From NCBI RefSeq assembly GCF_900116565.1, contig NZ_FPCJ01000001.1, forward strand, positions 1,918,540-1,982,539: a DNA stretch of 64,000 bases, read 5' to 3'. Below the pieces are notes generated by a model that was given only the letters and a program-made list of their open reading frames with translations, was not told where the DNA came from and made no database searches. The stretch comes from Thermoflavifilum thermophilum (GTDB taxonomy: Bacteria; Bacteroidota; Bacteroidia; Chitinophagales; Chitinophagaceae). Below are positions 35,438 to 45,206 of this stretch, piece after piece; the stretch's first letter is position 1, and each line of letters opens with the position of its first letter. The position numbers and the translations under genes were made by a program.

Positions 35438-36790
35438 ATGAGAAATAAAATTTTCATAAGCCACGCCACACCAGAGGATGATGATTTTACCAGGTGGTTA
35501 TCGCTAAAACTCATTGGTCTGGGTTATGAAGTTTGGTGTGATATCCTTTTCTTGGACAAGGGAGTTGACTTTTGGAGCACCATTGAAAAAGAGATACGGG
35601 AAAACACCTGTAAATTCCTAATTGTTTCTTCCACAGCAGGAAATAAGCGGGAAGGTGTCTTGAAAGAACTGGCGGTAGCAACGAAAGTTAAAAAGCACCT
35701 TCAAGATGATATGTTCATCATACCGCTTGCTATTGATGAAAATCTGTCTTATGATGACATCAATATCGAAATTGTCCGTTTAAACGCCATCGACTTTAAA
35801 AAATCCTGGGCAAAAGGATTGCAGGACTTGCTGGACGCATTCGAAAAGCAGAATGTTCCAAAAAAACCTCCTGACCATTCAAAAAGCAATTTGCTTTACC
35901 AACAAATTTTCCTTCATGACAAGCAAGCGATTGAGAAGGAAGAAACCTATGATTCTAACTGGTTCCCTATTATTTCATTTCCTAATGAACTAAGGTTTCA
36001 TAGATACGATTGGCGTTTGCCAAAACAATTTGATGTAAGAACCCTCGCATTTCCAGCTATTCGCTACAAAGAGTATCTGTGCACGTTTGCATGGGAGTAT
36101 GATTTCATACACCAATTACCAAAAACCGAAACATACAATGGCCAGGAATCAATTAGAATTTCTACAAGTGATATTCTATCAGGTAGGTATGACACTGATT
36201 TTATCAGAAACTACGAATGTCAAAGACTGATTGTCCAGCTTATCAACAAGGCATTTGAGCTTAGAATGAAAGATAAGAATGTAAGGGAATATCAAATGTC
36301 GAAAACCTTTGCTTATTGGATTGAAAAAGGCAAACTGGAAAAAGACAAATTTGAAAAGATTAAGTTAGTCGGCAAACAGAAAAATAAATACTGGCACTTT
36401 GGGATTTCGGCAGCCGGTAAGCTCTATCCCTCTCCCGTTTTAATGGTTTCGAGTCATATTATCTTTACCATGGATGGTATTAATCTTATCAAATCTAAAA
36501 GCATTCAGCATTCATCTCGAAGAAAACAGGGTAAGAATTGGTGGAATGACAAATGGCGGGAAAAATTACTTGCCTTTATCCGATTTCTTTCAGATGATCA
36601 AAACGCTATTTACCTAAATGTAGGAAGCGAAGAGAAAATCCTGATTTCAAATAAACCTCTGAAATTTTTTGGGAAAATGAGTTATGTAACGCCTTCTGAA
36701 GTAACTTTGGAAGAAGAATCAGTATTAGCAGATATAAACAACTTTGAAGAAGATACGGAAGATTTAGACGAATTAGAAGATATTGAATGA
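35438..36790 (+). CDS. SPARTA TIR-APAZ effector subunit
   Basis: The 450 residues comprise a TIR domain (about 1-140: KIFISHATPEDDDF at the start, FLDKGVDFWSTIEKEI, and E77 in GVLKELAVA as the likely catalytic glutamate) and an APAZ domain (about 160-450: ELRFHRYDWRLPKQFDVRTL, FPAIRYKEYLCTFAW). Known from the family: TIR-APAZ pairs with short Argonaute; when guide RNA finds target DNA, complexes join and the TIR domain hydrolyses NAD+, killing or stalling the cell. The stop overlaps the Argonaute start by 4 bases. All TIR motifs look intact. Confidence 0.95.
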   Translation: MRNKIFISHATPEDDDFTRWLSLKLIGLGYEVWCDILFLDKGVDFWSTIEKEIRENTCKFLIVSSTAGNKREGVLKELAVATKVKKHLQDDMFIIPLAIDENLSYDDINIEIVRLNAIDFKKSWAKGLQDLLDAFEKQNVPKKPPDHSKSNLLYQQIFLHDKQAIEKEETYDSNWFPIISFPNELRFHRYDWRLPKQFDVRTLAFPAIRYKEYLCTFAWEYDFIHQLPKTETYNGQESIRISTSDILSGRYDTDFIRNYECQRLIVQLINKAFELRMKDKNVREYQMSKTFAYWIEKGKLEKDKFEKIKLVGKQKNKYWHFGISAAGKLYPSPVLMVSSHIIFTMDGINLIKSKSIQHSSRRKQGKNWWNDKWREKLLAFIRFLSDDQNAIYLNVGSEEKILISNKPLKFFGKMSYVTPSEVTLEEESVLADINNFEEDTEDLDELEDIE

Positions 36791-38310
36791 AGGAATTGAT
36801 CTACATAGAAGAACCCTCTATCCTCTTTGCTCATGGTCAGAAATGTACTGATCCTAGAGATGGATTGGCATTATTCGGACCTCTGAATCAGATATATGGT
36901 ATTAAAAGTGGAGTCGTTGGAACACAAAAAGGTTTGCAGATTTTCAAATCCTATCTGGATAAAATTCAGAAACCAATATACAACCATAACAATATTACAA
37001 GACCCATGTTCCCGGGTTTTGAAGCAGTTTTTGGCTGCAAGTGGGAATCTCAAAACATTGTATTCAAAGAAATAACTGACGAAGAAATTAGAAGATATTT
37101 GTTTAATGCCAGCACACATAAACGGACGTATGATTTGGTAACGCTTTTTAATGACAAAATTATTACCGCCAATAAAAATGATGAAGAACGAGTTGATGTT
37201 TGGTTTGTCATTGTTCCTGAAGAAATTTACAAGTATTGCCGGCCCAATTCAGTTCTTCCAAATGAGTTGGTCCAGACGAAATCTCTAATCTCGAAATCGA
37301 AAGCAAAGTCGTTTCGATATACACCAACGCTATTCGAAGAGTTCAACAAGAAACTGAAAGAGGTAGAGAAAGAAGCAAAAACCTATAACTACGATGCACA
37401 GTTTCACGATCAGCTAAAAGCTCGATTACTGGAACATACGATTCCAACTCAAATACTGAGAGAAAGCACATTAGCATGGAGGGATTTTAAGAACACCTTT
37501 GGTGCTCCAATAAGGGATTTTAGTAAGATTGAAGGTCATCTGGCCTGGACAATTTCAACTGCTGCGTACTACAAAGCCGGTGGCAAACCATGGAAACTTG
37601 GTGACATCCGACCCGGAGTATGCTATTTAGGATTAGTTTACAAAAAAATAGAGAAAAGTAAAAATCCCCAAAATGCGTGTTGCGCAGCTCAAATGTTCTT
37701 GGATAACGGTGATGGCACTGTCTTTAAAGGTGAAGTTGGCCCTTGGTACAACCCTGAAAAGGGCGAATATCATTTGAAGCCCAAGGAGGCTAAAGCTCTT
37801 TTGACTCAAGCATTAGAATCGTACAAGGAACAAAACAAAAGCTACCCGAAAGAAGTATTCATACATGCCAGAACTCGCTTTAATGATGAGGAGTGGAATG
37901 CATTTAATGAAGTAACCCCAAAAAATACAAACCTTGTTGGGGTGACAATTACTAAATCAAAACCATTAAAATTATACAAGACAGAAGGAGCTTTTCCAAT
38001 AATGAGAGGGAATGCATATATAGTGGATGAAAAAAAAGCGTTTTTATGGACATTAGGTTTTGTTCCTAAACTGCAATCTACTCTTTCAATGGAAGTTCCG
38101 AATCCTATTTTCATTGAAATAAATAAAGGAGAAGCCGAAATTCAACAAGTATTGAAGGACATACTTGCATTAACAAAATTGAATTACAATGCTTGTATTT
38201 ATGCAGACGGAGAACCAGTGACACTTCGTTTTGCGAATAAAATCGGAGAAATACTTACGGCCAGTACAGAAATAAAAACACCACCACTTGCATTTAAATA
38301 CTACATATAA
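36787..38310 (+). CDS. SPARTA short prokaryotic Argonaute
   Basis: The 507 residues hold only MID and PIWI domains; no N or PAZ domain. The MID region has VDVWFVIVPEEIYKYCRP (136-153) and the 5'-phosphate pocket pattern HDQLK (H207, K211) with Q222 in PTQILRE. The PIWI core (GVCYLGLVYKK near 278, VFIHARTRF near 355) lacks the catalytic DEDX residues, so it binds but does not cut. By family knowledge it loads a small RNA guide and senses complementary single-stranded DNA, for instance from plasmids. Overlap with TIR-APAZ ensures equal synthesis of the heterodimer. Confidence 0.95.
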   Translation: MKELIYIEEPSILFAHGQKCTDPRDGLALFGPLNQIYGIKSGVVGTQKGLQIFKSYLDKIQKPIYNHNNITRPMFPGFEAVFGCKWESQNIVFKEITDEEIRRYLFNASTHKRTYDLVTLFNDKIITANKNDEERVDVWFVIVPEEIYKYCRPNSVLPNELVQTKSLISKSKAKSFRYTPTLFEEFNKKLKEVEKEAKTYNYDAQFHDQLKARLLEHTIPTQILRESTLAWRDFKNTFGAPIRDFSKIEGHLAWTISTAAYYKAGGKPWKLGDIRPGVCYLGLVYKKIEKSKNPQNACCAAQMFLDNGDGTVFKGEVGPWYNPEKGEYHLKPKEAKALLTQALESYKEQNKSYPKEVFIHARTRFNDEEWNAFNEVTPKNTNLVGVTITKSKPLKLYKTEGAFPIMRGNAYIVDEKKAFLWTLGFVPKLQSTLSMEVPNPIFIEINKGEAEIQQVLKDILALTKLNYNACIYADGEPVTLRFANKIGEILTASTEIKTPPLAFKYYI

Positions 38311-39092
38311 TCAACAAACAATTGTAAGAATACTTGCAGATAATAGACATTTATGCAAAACCTTAATTTATTATTGTGTGCTGTAAGGTATGGGGATGTG
38401 AGTCAACTGCTCCCTTTGGCTCCCCTCAGAAATTACATCCCCGCTGGCTGAGCGTAGCCGAAGCAAGCTTGGATCGTCATTTATATGCGGTTAAATAAAT
38501 GGAGCCGTATAAAATCGTGAATAGGCAGTGGGGTGTTAAGTACAAAGCATGAAACGAGTATGCATGAGCAATGGGGAGAGTTTAGATTAGGCATATCTAA
38601 AAATCCACATGTTCATACCCCAACCCGCAGTTGTTACCGGAATAGCTGATGTTTTTACATCAGACAAGTTGTAGAACAATCTGGTTATTTTACACATTGA
38701 TAAAGATTGTGGCCACTCCAACCTTTACAAGAATGCCCATGCAGTGAAATCCGTTAGCTAACAAAAGATACAAAGCAACCTCCAGTTGTCCATGATGCAT
38801 GATGGCATACGAGAGGTATTTGTCGGGATGTTTTTGTTGATGAATGGGATCATTGTGGATGGTGATCATGCATTACCGTATCATTTTTGTTGAAACAAAA
38901 GCTTTTTAAATCCTGTCTGATTGTGTAGCCATCATGGTTTCGAGAATATCTGTAGGGGCCTATCTTTCATGTTATCCACGATGAGGTAACCAGTAGAAGT
39001 TCCAGAAGAAGTTTATAGCCATGTGATTTGCCTGCAGAAAAATGCTTGCATGTATGTATGTGATTTTTTAATTTGTTGAAAATTTCATTTAT
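38311..39092. other. Long intergenic region after SPARTA
   Basis: About 780 bases with no gene I can support. It contains the stem-loop and REP-like repeat listed at 38392-38468 and several short open frames without family features. The composition shifts from AT-rich to mixed towards 39 kb, which suggests the right edge of the island. Confidence 0.45.
38392..38468. repeat. Stem-loop plus REP-like palindrome downstream of SPARTA
   Basis: GGGGATGT (38392-38399) pairs with ACATCCCC (38435-38442). The inner arms GAGTCAACTGCTCCC and GGCTCCCCTC are only partly complementary. Directly next to it, GCTGGCT-GAGCGTAGCCGAA-GCAAGC (38443-38468) carries the same loop core as the repeats in the GIY-YIG gene. 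There is no T tract, so a classical terminator is unlikely. Confidence 0.5.
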
Positions 39093-39455
39093 ATGTCGGC
39101 CTACATTTATCAGGGTATGAGGTTTGGCGTCCTCTTTACCTGGGATTGGCCTTATCTGAAACAAGGATATGGAGGAACCGTAGTATGCACGCTTGATGGC
39201 GATTATATCCGCGATGGTTATGGAGGTAAAATCATATTTACCTGGGATTGGCCTTATCTGAGAGATGGATTTGGCGGTCCCATTTTATGCAGCGAAGATG
39301 GGGGATATATACGCCGTGGCATGGGTGGAACTGTTATGGCCACCCTGGATGGAGCCTATATCCGGAGCGGATACGGCGGAAGCATCGCTTATACCATGGA
39401 GGGTATGGTGCCCAAGCCCATTATCATGATGATAATACAGGAATGGGGATGTTGA
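39093..39455 (+). CDS. Small internally repeated beta protein (beta-flower-like)
   Basis: The 120-residue protein consists of about five repeats of 18-20 residues with the pattern GYGG-hhh-T-(W/L)D-(G/W)-xY(I/L)R-xG, e.g. GGTVVCTLDGDYIRDGYGG and GGKIIFTWDWPYLRDGFGG, followed by a hydrophobic tail. The repeat resembles the 4-fold beta-flower family, from memory and not certain. It has no signal peptide. The first ATG gives a start directly at the repeat array. It stands alone between SPARTA and a CocE-type hydrolase gene. Confidence 0.75.
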   Translation: MSAYIYQGMRFGVLFTWDWPYLKQGYGGTVVCTLDGDYIRDGYGGKIIFTWDWPYLRDGFGGPILCSEDGGYIRRGMGGTVMATLDGAYIRSGYGGSIAYTMEGMVPKPIIMMIIQEWGC

Positions 39456-39532
39456 AAAAGCCATATCCAATGCAGGAGAGTAGCCATATTAAGGCGACAA
39501 ATAGCATGAAATCACACCCTCAACTTTTCATC

Positions 39533-41401
39533 ATGAAACAAACTGTCATTTCTCATTTTTTGTTGCATAAGTTTACTTCGCTCTGTCTGGCAACTATGAT
39601 AGCTCTGCTGGCCAGCTGCCAGTCAAGGTCACAGACCATCACTTATGTAAAAGAAGAAGTGATGATACCCATGCGTGATGGTGTGAAGCTTTTCACGCGG
39701 ATATATATTCCCCAAAACGTAAAAGAGCCTGTTCCGATTTTGCTGATGCGCTCGCCTTATAGCAGCTGGAATATGGGAACGGTGCCTCCCGACGAGGATC
39801 CTTATGTGCGCGACATGGCAAAAGAAGGGTACATTTTTGTATATCAAAACATCAGAGGCAAACAACGCAGTGAAGGAAAGTTTGTGATGCAACGTCCGGT
39901 AATCGCTAACCGCGTGGCCGATACTGTGGATGAAAGCACCGATACCTATGATACCATTGAGTGGTTATTGAAACATGTCAAAAACAACAACGGAAAGGTG
40001 GGTCAGCTGGGCATTTCCTATCCGGGCTGGCTGGCATTGGTGAGCAGTGGCTATCCGCATCCGGCGCTGAAAGCCGTATCCCCGCAGGCCGAGATGGGCG
40101 ATTTGTTTTTGGGTGATGATTTTCATCACAATGGTGCTTTCCGACTTTCGTATGGATTTGAGTACAGTTTTGAAGAAGAAGCAGCCAAAGGCGATACTTC
40201 GTTTCCCTTTCCGCAATATGATTTGTATGACTGGTATTTGCGGCTGGGGCCGTTGTCGAATGTAAATGAACAATATTTTCATCATCGCATACCCACCTGG
40301 GATGCATTTGTGCAACATCCCGATTACGACAGTTTCTGGCAGCATCAGTCACCGCTGAGTTACATCGACACGCCGCGCATTCCCACCCTGCATGTAGGCG
40401 GCTTTTGGGATCAGGAAGATATCAATGGTCCGCAACTGATGTATAGCCACATGGAAAAGTACGATGTGCATCATGACAACTTCATTTGCCTGGGGCCCTG
40501 GTATCACGGTCAATGGGTGAATGAGGATGTGGAGCAGATTGGAAACTATCACATGGGAAGCAATACAGCAGCTTATTTTCAGCAACAGATTCAAAAGGCG
40601 TGGTTTGATTACTGGCTGAAAGGCAAGGGCAATGGGCATTTTCCAGAAGCCATTGTTTTTCAAACTGGAAGCAATCAATGGAAAACATACGACACCTGGC
40701 CACCGCGCAATGCCATACACCGGCAATTGTTTATACAGGCAAATGGGCAGCTGTCATTTCATAAACCTCAAACCCAGGATAGCCTTGCTTTTGATGCCTA
40801 TATCAGCGATCCACGCCATCCGGTGCCTTATCGGAGTCGTCCGATTGAAAAAACCTACAGTCCGCACTCCCGCTGGCGCACCTGGCTTACGGAAGATCAG
40901 CGATTTGTGGATCATCGGCCCGATGTGGCGACATGGGAAACCCCACCGCTCGACAGCAACCTCACCGTAACCGGTGATATTGTAGCTCACCTCTTTGCCA
41001 GCACCACGGGTACAGATGCCGATTGGGTAGTGAAACTCATTGATGTGTATCCGGATCTGGATAGCCTGCATCCCACCATGAGTGGCTATGAGCTCATGGT
41101 AGCATCAGAAGTGTTCAGAGGCAGGTTTCGCAAAAGTTTCACGCAACCCGAACCCATTCAGCCGGGAAAAGTGGAAGCATACGTGGTTGATTTGCATCAA
41201 ATCAATCATGTATTTCGCAAAGGGCATCGCCTGATGGTACAAATACAAAGCACATGGTTCCCTGTTATTGATCGCAACCCGCAGCGGTATGTGCCGAATA
41301 TATTTGAAGCAAAAGAAAACGATTTTCAAACAGCTACCCAGCGCATTTATCGCAATGCACGCTATGCTACTTATGTAGATTTGCCTGTGATGAAAGAATG
41401 A
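39533..41401 (+). CDS. CocE/NonD family hydrolase, lipoprotein (X-Pro dipeptidyl-peptidase-like)
   Basis: This family cleaves esters, amides or X-Pro peptides. The ATG at 39533 gives a lipoprotein signal ending at LLASC. The alpha/beta-hydrolase part has the nucleophile motif GISYPG (Ser near residue 162), an inserted helical cap, and the C-terminal jelly-roll domain (VTGDIVAHLFASTTGTDADW, HRLMVQIQSTWFPV). At about 622 residues it is complete. Upstream in-frame codons overlap the previous gene and are not expected to be used. Probably faces the periplasm or cell surface. Confidence 0.9.
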   Translation: MKQTVISHFLLHKFTSLCLATMIALLASCQSRSQTITYVKEEVMIPMRDGVKLFTRIYIPQNVKEPVPILLMRSPYSSWNMGTVPPDEDPYVRDMAKEGYIFVYQNIRGKQRSEGKFVMQRPVIANRVADTVDESTDTYDTIEWLLKHVKNNNGKVGQLGISYPGWLALVSSGYPHPALKAVSPQAEMGDLFLGDDFHHNGAFRLSYGFEYSFEEEAAKGDTSFPFPQYDLYDWYLRLGPLSNVNEQYFHHRIPTWDAFVQHPDYDSFWQHQSPLSYIDTPRIPTLHVGGFWDQEDINGPQLMYSHMEKYDVHHDNFICLGPWYHGQWVNEDVEQIGNYHMGSNTAAYFQQQIQKAWFDYWLKGKGNGHFPEAIVFQTGSNQWKTYDTWPPRNAIHRQLFIQANGQLSFHKPQTQDSLAFDAYISDPRHPVPYRSRPIEKTYSPHSRWRTWLTEDQRFVDHRPDVATWETPPLDSNLTVTGDIVAHLFASTTGTDADWVVKLIDVYPDLDSLHPTMSGYELMVASEVFRGRFRKSFTQPEPIQPGKVEAYVVDLHQINHVFRKGHRLMVQIQSTWFPVIDRNPQRYVPNIFEAKENDFQTATQRIYRNARYATYVDLPVMKE

Positions 41402-41429
41402 TACTGATGTTTGGATGCGAATGACAGAT

Positions 41430-42191
41430 TTAATGAAAATCGCGGCGCATGATGTTTAATAAAGTTTGTGGTGAATTTGAATTGGGTACGATGATGCGGC
41501 GCACGGTAAACAGCGGATAGCGGGGATCTATTTTGCTGCTGAGCTGAAAAGCCATTTTGATATTTCTTTTCTTCAGTTCCGCAATTGCCTCTTCATTCCA
41601 CACACCATAAGGATAAGCAAAATAGGGAATAGGCTTGCCGATGAGTTGTTCCAGCATTTTCTTGGGTTCGTCTAATTGTTTCACCCAATCTTGTTCGGTG
41701 TATCGGGTTACCATGTGATGATCCCAGGTGTGCAGTCCGATTTGATGGCCTTCTACAGCCAATTGTTTGATTTGTTCTTTGTTCATGTAATGTGGCTTGC
41801 CCATGGTAACCGTCATGATAAAAAACACACCTTTAAAGCCATACTGGTCAAGAGTTGGTTTTGCAATGGTAAATTGTTCACCATCATTATCGTCAAATGT
41901 GATCATCACGGGCTTGGGTGGCAGGGGAGTACCTTTGGTGAGATAATCATACAGCTGGTCGGGCAAGATGGTATGATAGCCACTGTCGTGCAAGATTTTC
42001 ATGTCGGCCTTAAAGACAGATACCGTTACCGAATAAGGACTCAAATGATGCATGGTATCGGGCCGGATATGATGAAAGCAAAGCACCGGAACCTCTTTGG
42101 GAAGATGATTTTGTGTGGGAGTGATTGGTGTGTAAAAGCCAAAAAACGGCAGCAATATAAACCACAAGTAATGGAACAACATATCAAACAA
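41430..42191 (-). CDS. Polysaccharide deacetylase family protein
   Basis: Removes N- or O-acetyl groups from glycans such as peptidoglycan or chitin-like polymers. Motifs in 253 residues: VLCFHHI, MITFDDNDGEQ (metal-binding DD; the usual TFDDG has Asn instead of Gly), HTWDHHM (His-x3-His) and YFAYPYGVWN. The N-terminus is a signal peptide or anchor helix. It is convergent with the CocE gene and divergent from the phosphatase gene. Confidence 0.92.
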   Translation of the reverse strand: MFDMLFHYLWFILLPFFGFYTPITPTQNHLPKEVPVLCFHHIRPDTMHHLSPYSVTVSVFKADMKILHDSGYHTILPDQLYDYLTKGTPLPPKPVMITFDDNDGEQFTIAKPTLDQYGFKGVFFIMTVTMGKPHYMNKEQIKQLAVEGHQIGLHTWDHHMVTRYTEQDWVKQLDEPKKMLEQLIGKPIPYFAYPYGVWNEEAIAELKKRNIKMAFQLSSKIDPRYPLFTVRRIIVPNSNSPQTLLNIMRRDFH

Positions 42192-42333
42192 ATTTTTTGG
42201 GTGTACAAAGTTCAGGGAAATTCCCGCTTGATTAGTGAGCTGATAAAAAATTATTTCTGGTTACAGCTGAAAGGATATGAAAAAGGATGGTGCAAAAGAT
42301 GATTTTTCCGGCAATTTTTTTGAATTTCGCTGT

Positions 42334-43158
42334 ATGCGTATCCAAACGATTCATGTGATGCCAATTGCCGGGCTGGTCATGCTTGCATGGATCAGCTCCT
42401 GCAGCAGTTCGCGGCAGGTTGCACACACAGCCCACCGGCAAATGCCTGTGAATGCTGCATTGGTGTATGCCACGCTCTGGCATCAACGCGCGGCAGAGTA
42501 CAAAGCCCTTTGCGTGCAGGCCTACCAGGTTGCGCGGCATCAATTAGATGCTTATTTAGACACGGCTAATCGTTATGCCCGCTATGCCGTGATCACCGAT
42601 ATTGATGAAACCCTGCTGAGCAACGCCCGCTATGAAGCCACCATGGCTTTGCAGGGGAAATCATTTGATTCGCAATCTTGGAATGATTGGGTCATGAAAG
42701 CCGAGGCCGATACCATTCCGGGGGCATTGAATTTTTTCAGATATGCTGCCAGTCGGGGTGTGCAGGTTTTTTATATTTCCAATCGCAGGGTTGATCAATT
42801 AACAGCCACCATCCGCAATCTTCAACGATATGGATTTCCCGATGCCGACCAGGCGCATGTATTGCTTTCGCCCGATGGAGGCGAAGATAAGTCGAGCCGT
42901 CGGGCTGCGGTGGAAAAGGATTATCGGGTGATTTTGCTGTTAGGCGATAATTTAGGCGATTTCAGCCATGCATTTGATCACCAACCGATGGCTGTGCGCG
43001 ACAGCCTGGTGTATGCACATGCAGGTTTGTTTGGGAAGAAGTGGATCATCATTCCCAACGATATGTATGGCGAATGGCAACGAGCTTATCTGAATTATCA
43101 ACAACTTTCACCCGCACAGGCCGATAGTGTATATCAGGCACTGCTGCAAACGGAATAG
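42334..43158 (+). CDS. HAD-type acid phosphatase, e(P4) family lipoprotein
   Basis: Class C acid phosphatases (e(P4)) are outer-membrane lipoproteins that dephosphorylate nucleotides. The start at 42334 yields a signal ending at ISSC. The catalytic motif VITDIDETLLSN is present near residue 85 with YISNRR and DNLGDF as further HAD motifs. About 274 residues is typical. An earlier in-frame start at 42277 would spoil the signal peptide. Confidence 0.92.
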   Translation: MRIQTIHVMPIAGLVMLAWISSCSSSRQVAHTAHRQMPVNAALVYATLWHQRAAEYKALCVQAYQVARHQLDAYLDTANRYARYAVITDIDETLLSNARYEATMALQGKSFDSQSWNDWVMKAEADTIPGALNFFRYAASRGVQVFYISNRRVDQLTATIRNLQRYGFPDADQAHVLLSPDGGEDKSSRRAAVEKDYRVILLLGDNLGDFSHAFDHQPMAVRDSLVYAHAGLFGKKWIIIPNDMYGEWQRAYLNYQQLSPAQADSVYQALLQTE

Positions 43159-43159
43159 G

Positions 43160-45079
43160 CTATTTTTCGGTAACCTCAAATTCCACTCTGCGGTTTAGGG
43201 CACGGCCTTCCTCGGTTTCATTGCTGGCCACGGGCTGAGCTTCGCCATAACCCACGGCTTTTAAGCGGTTGGCCTGTATGCCATGTGCAATCAAATACTG
43301 CATGACAGCCTCCGCCCGATGCTGGGAAAGAGTTAAGTTAAAAGAAGCAGACCCCACGCTGTCTGTATATCCTTTGATGGCAATATGCAACGTAGGATTG
43401 TCTTTGAGAAATTGCACCAGTTTATCCAGCTCGGGCTTTGATTCAGGTTTCAAATCGTATTTGTTGAAATCAAAAAAGATGTTTTTCAAAACCATGCGCG
43501 CATGCAGCTGGATGGGTTGCAGAGGAATATTGATTTCGTAAGGACGATAGGCTTGTTGATTGACCAGGGAAAACTGATCGGAATAAAACAAATATCCCGG
43601 ATGGGAGACATGAAAAGCATAGATTTTCCCTACCGGAAGAGTAACCAGATAATGCCCGTTGATGTCAGACCGAATGCGGGTAATGAGGCTGTCGGTAGCC
43701 ACATCGATCAGGTCAATAAATGCACTTAAAGGTTGATGCGTCAGCGAATCATACACTTCTCCTTTCACGTAGAGCGTTTGAATGGGGCGGGCTTCCGGGT
43801 AGAGGATAAATGAATAAATATCCAGTTGACCAAACCCATTGAACCGATCCGAAGCAAAATAAGCCGTTTTGCCATCGGCGGCTACAAACAGGGTACCGTC
43901 GTGATCGATGGTGTTGATGGGATATCCTAAGTTCACCGGTTTGCTCCAGCTGCCGTCGGGCTGGCGGCGGGAGTAGAACAAGTCCATATCACCGATGCCA
44001 GGCCAGCCATTCGATGCAAAGTAGAGGGTTTGATTATCGGCATGGATAAAAGGACTGGTTTCATCGCCGGGCGTGTTGATGTTGGGCCCCAGGTTTTCGG
44101 GTTTGCTCCAGGTACCATCGGGCTGAAGATGACACACGTAGATATCGCTGCCACCATAGCCGCCTGGCCTGTTGCTCACGAAATACAGATCATGATTATC
44201 TGGTGAAAGGCAGGGCTGCGAGTCCCAAAACCGGCTGTTTACGTTCGGACCCAGATTGATGGGATCGCTCCAGCCATGAGCGGTTTTCACCGAATATACG
44301 ATATCACAACTTCCGAACCCGCCGGGCTGATTGCAGGCAGCATAAATTAAGATGCGCCCGTCCTGTGAAATATGGGCGGTACCTTCGTTTTCCGGGGTAT
44401 TGACCGGAGGACCCAGGTTTACGGCTTTGTGCCATTGGCTGTCGGCCGCATCCCAGGTGCTGATATAAAAATCTTCATTCTGGTTGTGCACATTTCGGGT
44501 GAAAACCAGGATACGACCATCTACAGTGAGCGAAGGAAAATATTCCGGATCCGGCGTATTGATGCTATCGCCCAGGTTGTGGGGGTCAAAAGGGTGATGT
44601 TGCAACTCTGTTTGCAAGCCTATCTCAAAGTGTTGCAGCCATCTGTTACCCGATTCTGTTTCACCACTGCCCAGATTGGGAATTTGCAAATACCGATGGA
44701 TATAGGTTATGGCTTCAGCAAAATTTCCCAGACCTGCCAGCGATTTGGCATAGGAAAAATAAAGCCGGGGGTCGTAGAGGCTGTCAATGCGCATCACCTG
44801 CCGAAAATCACCGGCAGCCTCTTCATATTGTTTTTGCTGTAAAGCAATCGAACCCAGCTGTGCCCAGGCATCCAGAAAGTTAGAGTCTTCTTTCACGGCC
44901 AGTTTCAGATAACCCACCGCCTGTATAAAATTTTGCATATCCAGAGCAGATTGTGCATTCAGATAATATGCCCGTGCTTTTTTGTTGATTTTTTGGGGAT
45001 TGTATTGTGCAAACACTTGCAAATGCAAACAGCATAAGAGAAGTCCAGAGAGCATGCAGGGTTTCAGGTATATGGTCAT
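43160..45079 (-). CDS. OmpA family protein with TPR and PD40 repeats
   Basis: A 639-residue envelope protein. Order: signal peptide (1-24), TPR-like helices (30-140), five PD40/WD40-like beta-propeller blades (about 175-425; e.g. DLYFVSNRPGGYGGSDIYVC), a carboxypeptidase-regulatory-like domain (about 430-505, VKGEVYDSLTHQPLS), and a C-terminal OmpA peptidoglycan-binding domain (IFFDFNKYDLKPES to NRRVEFEV). This layout is common in Bacteroidetes, including proteins related to gliding and type IX secretion. The exact role is unknown. Confidence 0.93.
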   Translation of the reverse strand: MTIYLKPCMLSGLLLCCLHLQVFAQYNPQKINKKARAYYLNAQSALDMQNFIQAVGYLKLAVKEDSNFLDAWAQLGSIALQQKQYEEAAGDFRQVMRIDSLYDPRLYFSYAKSLAGLGNFAEAITYIHRYLQIPNLGSGETESGNRWLQHFEIGLQTELQHHPFDPHNLGDSINTPDPEYFPSLTVDGRILVFTRNVHNQNEDFYISTWDAADSQWHKAVNLGPPVNTPENEGTAHISQDGRILIYAACNQPGGFGSCDIVYSVKTAHGWSDPINLGPNVNSRFWDSQPCLSPDNHDLYFVSNRPGGYGGSDIYVCHLQPDGTWSKPENLGPNINTPGDETSPFIHADNQTLYFASNGWPGIGDMDLFYSRRQPDGSWSKPVNLGYPINTIDHDGTLFVAADGKTAYFASDRFNGFGQLDIYSFILYPEARPIQTLYVKGEVYDSLTHQPLSAFIDLIDVATDSLITRIRSDINGHYLVTLPVGKIYAFHVSHPGYLFYSDQFSLVNQQAYRPYEINIPLQPIQLHARMVLKNIFFDFNKYDLKPESKPELDKLVQFLKDNPTLHIAIKGYTDSVGSASFNLTLSQHRAEAVMQYLIAHGIQANRLKAVGYGEAQPVASNETEEGRALNRRVEFEVTEK

Positions 45080-45206
45080 GAAAACATGATTTTAGGAAAG
45101 GTATATCACATAAACGGCAAATCATCCATTCGTATTTTGCTTAAGCCAATAAATGGTTTTGAGCAGGAAAAATTCTTTTTGTACTTTAGCCTGAAATGCC
45201 TGTTAT

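Noticed and set aside
38311-39092. A third SPARTA gene downstream of the Argonaute
   Set aside because: No open frame above about 65 codons with coding character on the plus strand before 39093.
39248-39532. N-terminal extension of the CocE-type hydrolase by about 95 residues
   Set aside because: It overlaps the repeat-protein gene in another frame and precedes a perfect lipoprotein signal at 39533.
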